28,700 nucleotides of DNA from a virus. The notes beneath the pieces were generated by a model, which was not told where the DNA came from, did not search any database, and saw only the letters and a list, made by a program, of their open reading frames with translations. The stretch's first letter is position 1; each line of letters opens with the position of its first letter. This document shows positions 27,539 to 28,700 of this stretch, piece by piece. The stretch covers positions 1 through 28,700 of IMG/VR virus record IMGVR_UViG_3300025598_000127. One strand, written 5' to 3'. Made by a program: the position numbers and the translations under genes.

Positions 27539-27832
27539 TCAAGATTGATTGATAGGCCGCGACAATTGACTTATTTGCGAAGCTATCTGGCTTTCAACAG
27601 CTATTGTATTGATGCTTTGCGACACCCATTCAAAAGCTTGAGCGTATGTAATTTCACTGTAGGGCACAAAGTTAGACAGATCAGGGGCACCCAAATGGAC
27701 AGTGCCAGATAAAGACGTTGAAACGTTCCCGTTAGTACCCGTGCAAATCCAATTAATGGCCGCAACTACATTTGGTGGGTCATTATAAGAGAAGTTGATG
27801 ACGAATTGAGGAAATGACCATGTAAATTTCAT
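27539..27832 (-). CDS. DUF7936-like small phage protein, 97 aa
   Basis: The protein has a beta N-terminus (MKFTWSFPQFVINFSYND), VVAAINWICTGTNGNVSTSL and a helical end (YAQAFEWVSQSINTIAVESQ). The arrangement (VV....W..TG..G..S...G....L....F.PY..IT......WV) matches small proteins (DUF7936) seen in phage tail regions. It starts in a 4-base overlap with the tail-fibre gene upstream. No function is established. Confidence 0.62.
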   Translation of the reverse strand: MKFTWSFPQFVINFSYNDPPNVVAAINWICTGTNGNVSTSLSGTVHLGAPDLSNFVPYSEITYAQAFEWVSQSINTIAVESQIASQISQLSRPINQS

Positions 27833-28700
27833 GATCTGCCTTCAAGGCGGTCAACTTTGTCAGAAAGTTCTTTAACGGCTTCAATCAAAAGGGCAACAAT
27901 TCGATCGTATTTAACCGCTTTATAGCCGTCTTCTCTTGTAGCAACCACTTCTGGCAAGACCGATTCGATTTCTTGGGCAATAACGCCAACATCGTGTTTG
28001 CGGATAAAGTAACCGTCTTCCCCGCCGGCTTCGGCAATAAACTCATCGGACCAATCAAACTCAACGCCGTTAATTGTGTTAACCTTTTTCAAAGCGTCGG
28101 TGATTTTTGATACGTTATTTTTAAGGCGTTCATCGGAAGAATAGTATCCAGTGATGTTGTTAGTAGCGCGGATTTCACCAGTAACCCCAGAGGCGGGGGT
28201 ACCAACGCCAAGTGAGTTAACTTGAAGAGACCCAGAAATAGTTTCACTTGAAACGCTAAGGTTGCTAATAGACGCACTAGGAACAGATAAGCTGCCGCTT
28301 AGTACTTCATTAACGCCATAAATGTTGCCAGAAAAGTTGCCGGTTGCGGCATTTAAAGTCGTGCAGTTGACGGTTCCAAAATTTACTGTGGCGCTTGAAT
28401 CGCCAAGAATGCCGTCATCAGATTTATTAACGTTTCCACCTGATGCATAAAGAAAAATACTATACCCCTGAGGGACGACAACGACTGTTCCTGCGGCCGA
28501 GTTTGATCCGCTATTGGATCCTATTGATACGTTATAAGAACCAGTAGTCGCGTTACTAACCACCCACGAGCCGGAAATGCCTTGTGGTAGCAAAACAAGT
28601 TGGTTAGCGTTCAATGAACCAGTCAACAAAATTCGAAAACACTGCGACGTATTGGCAGTAGGGGTGGCGGTTGGCGCCGAAATCAACGTATAAGTTGGAG
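27829..28700 (-). CDS. Tail-fibre-like protein with C-terminal S74 chaperone domain, 5' end beyond the window
   Basis: The frame stays open to the right edge with no convincing start codon (only TTG at 28686), so the gene is cut by the window. The visible N-terminal part is a beta repeat (FRILLTGSLNANQLVLLPQG, WVVSNATTGSYNVSIG). A low-complexity shaft follows (ISNLSVSSETISGSLQVNSL), then from about visible residue 183 a full S74 domain (SSDERLKNNVSKI ... HDVGVIAQEIESVLPEVV ... GYKAVKYDRIVALLIEAVKEL) with a terminal coil. S74 domains fold trimeric fibres and then cut themselves off. This is probably a receptor-binding fibre or spike component. Confidence 0.85.
   Translation of the reverse strand, partial: PTYTLISAPTATPTANTSQCFRILLTGSLNANQLVLLPQGISGSWVVSNATTGSYNVSIGSNSGSNSAAGTVVVVPQGYSIFLYASGGNVNKSDDGILGDSSATVNFGTVNCTTLNAATGNFSGNIYGVNEVLSGSLSVPSASISNLSVSSETISGSLQVNSLGVGTPASGVTGEIRATNNITGYYSSDERLKNNVSKITDALKKVNTINGVEFDWSDEFIAEAGGEDGYFIRKHDVGVIAQEIESVLPEVVATREDGYKAVKYDRIVALLIEAVKELSDKVDRLEGRS

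Overview
The window is part of a tailed-phage (or prophage) genome, dense with genes and almost free of non-coding DNA. A P22-like pairing of a tail adaptor with a gp10-like tail protein suggests a short-tailed, podovirus-type virion. A lipoprotein and an N-anchored partner that look like a two-part spanin point to a Gram-negative host; the host genus cannot be read from the sequence. Terminase, portal, major capsid, DNA polymerase and integrase genes are not in the window. The main virion genes probably continue beyond the right edge, where a tail-fibre-type gene runs off.

There are three transcriptional blocks. (1) Positions 1-6250, minus strand: a Cro-like repressor, a 757-residue primase-helicase, then a run of very small genes ending at a UUCG-loop terminator (88-113). 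Beyond it a cytosine-C5 DNA methyltransferase gene starts and leaves the window at the left. Within the run, six copies of a short sequence encode the C-terminus of one small protein and also the ribosome binding site and start codon of the next. One gene (682-1206) carries a clear RNA polymerase alpha-CTD-like domain.

(2) Positions 6337-15261, plus strand: a replication/recombination module (RecA-like AAA ATPase, SSB-like protein with an acidic tail, YqaJ exonuclease, amino-methyltransferase, SF2 helicase, VRR-NUC nuclease), then about a dozen small genes mostly of unknown function. A strong hairpin plus U-tract at 7681-7726 splits this operon. The ATPase, SSB, exonuclease, helicase, nuclease and primase together look like a self-contained replication and single-strand-annealing recombination kit that relies on a host or unseen polymerase.

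(3) Positions 15236-28700, minus strand: virion and lysis genes. In transcription order: tail-fibre-like protein with a C-terminal S74 chaperone domain, small structural proteins, holin candidate, i-spanin and o-spanin candidates, GH108 endolysin, tail adaptor, gp10-like tail protein, several conserved virion proteins, a GNAT acetyltransferase, a 1290-residue protein with a mid-chain S74 domain and a lysozyme-like domain, and a 674-residue ejection-protein candidate. Divergent control lies at 6251-6336; blocks 2 and 3 meet tail to tail with overlapping ends at 15236-15261.
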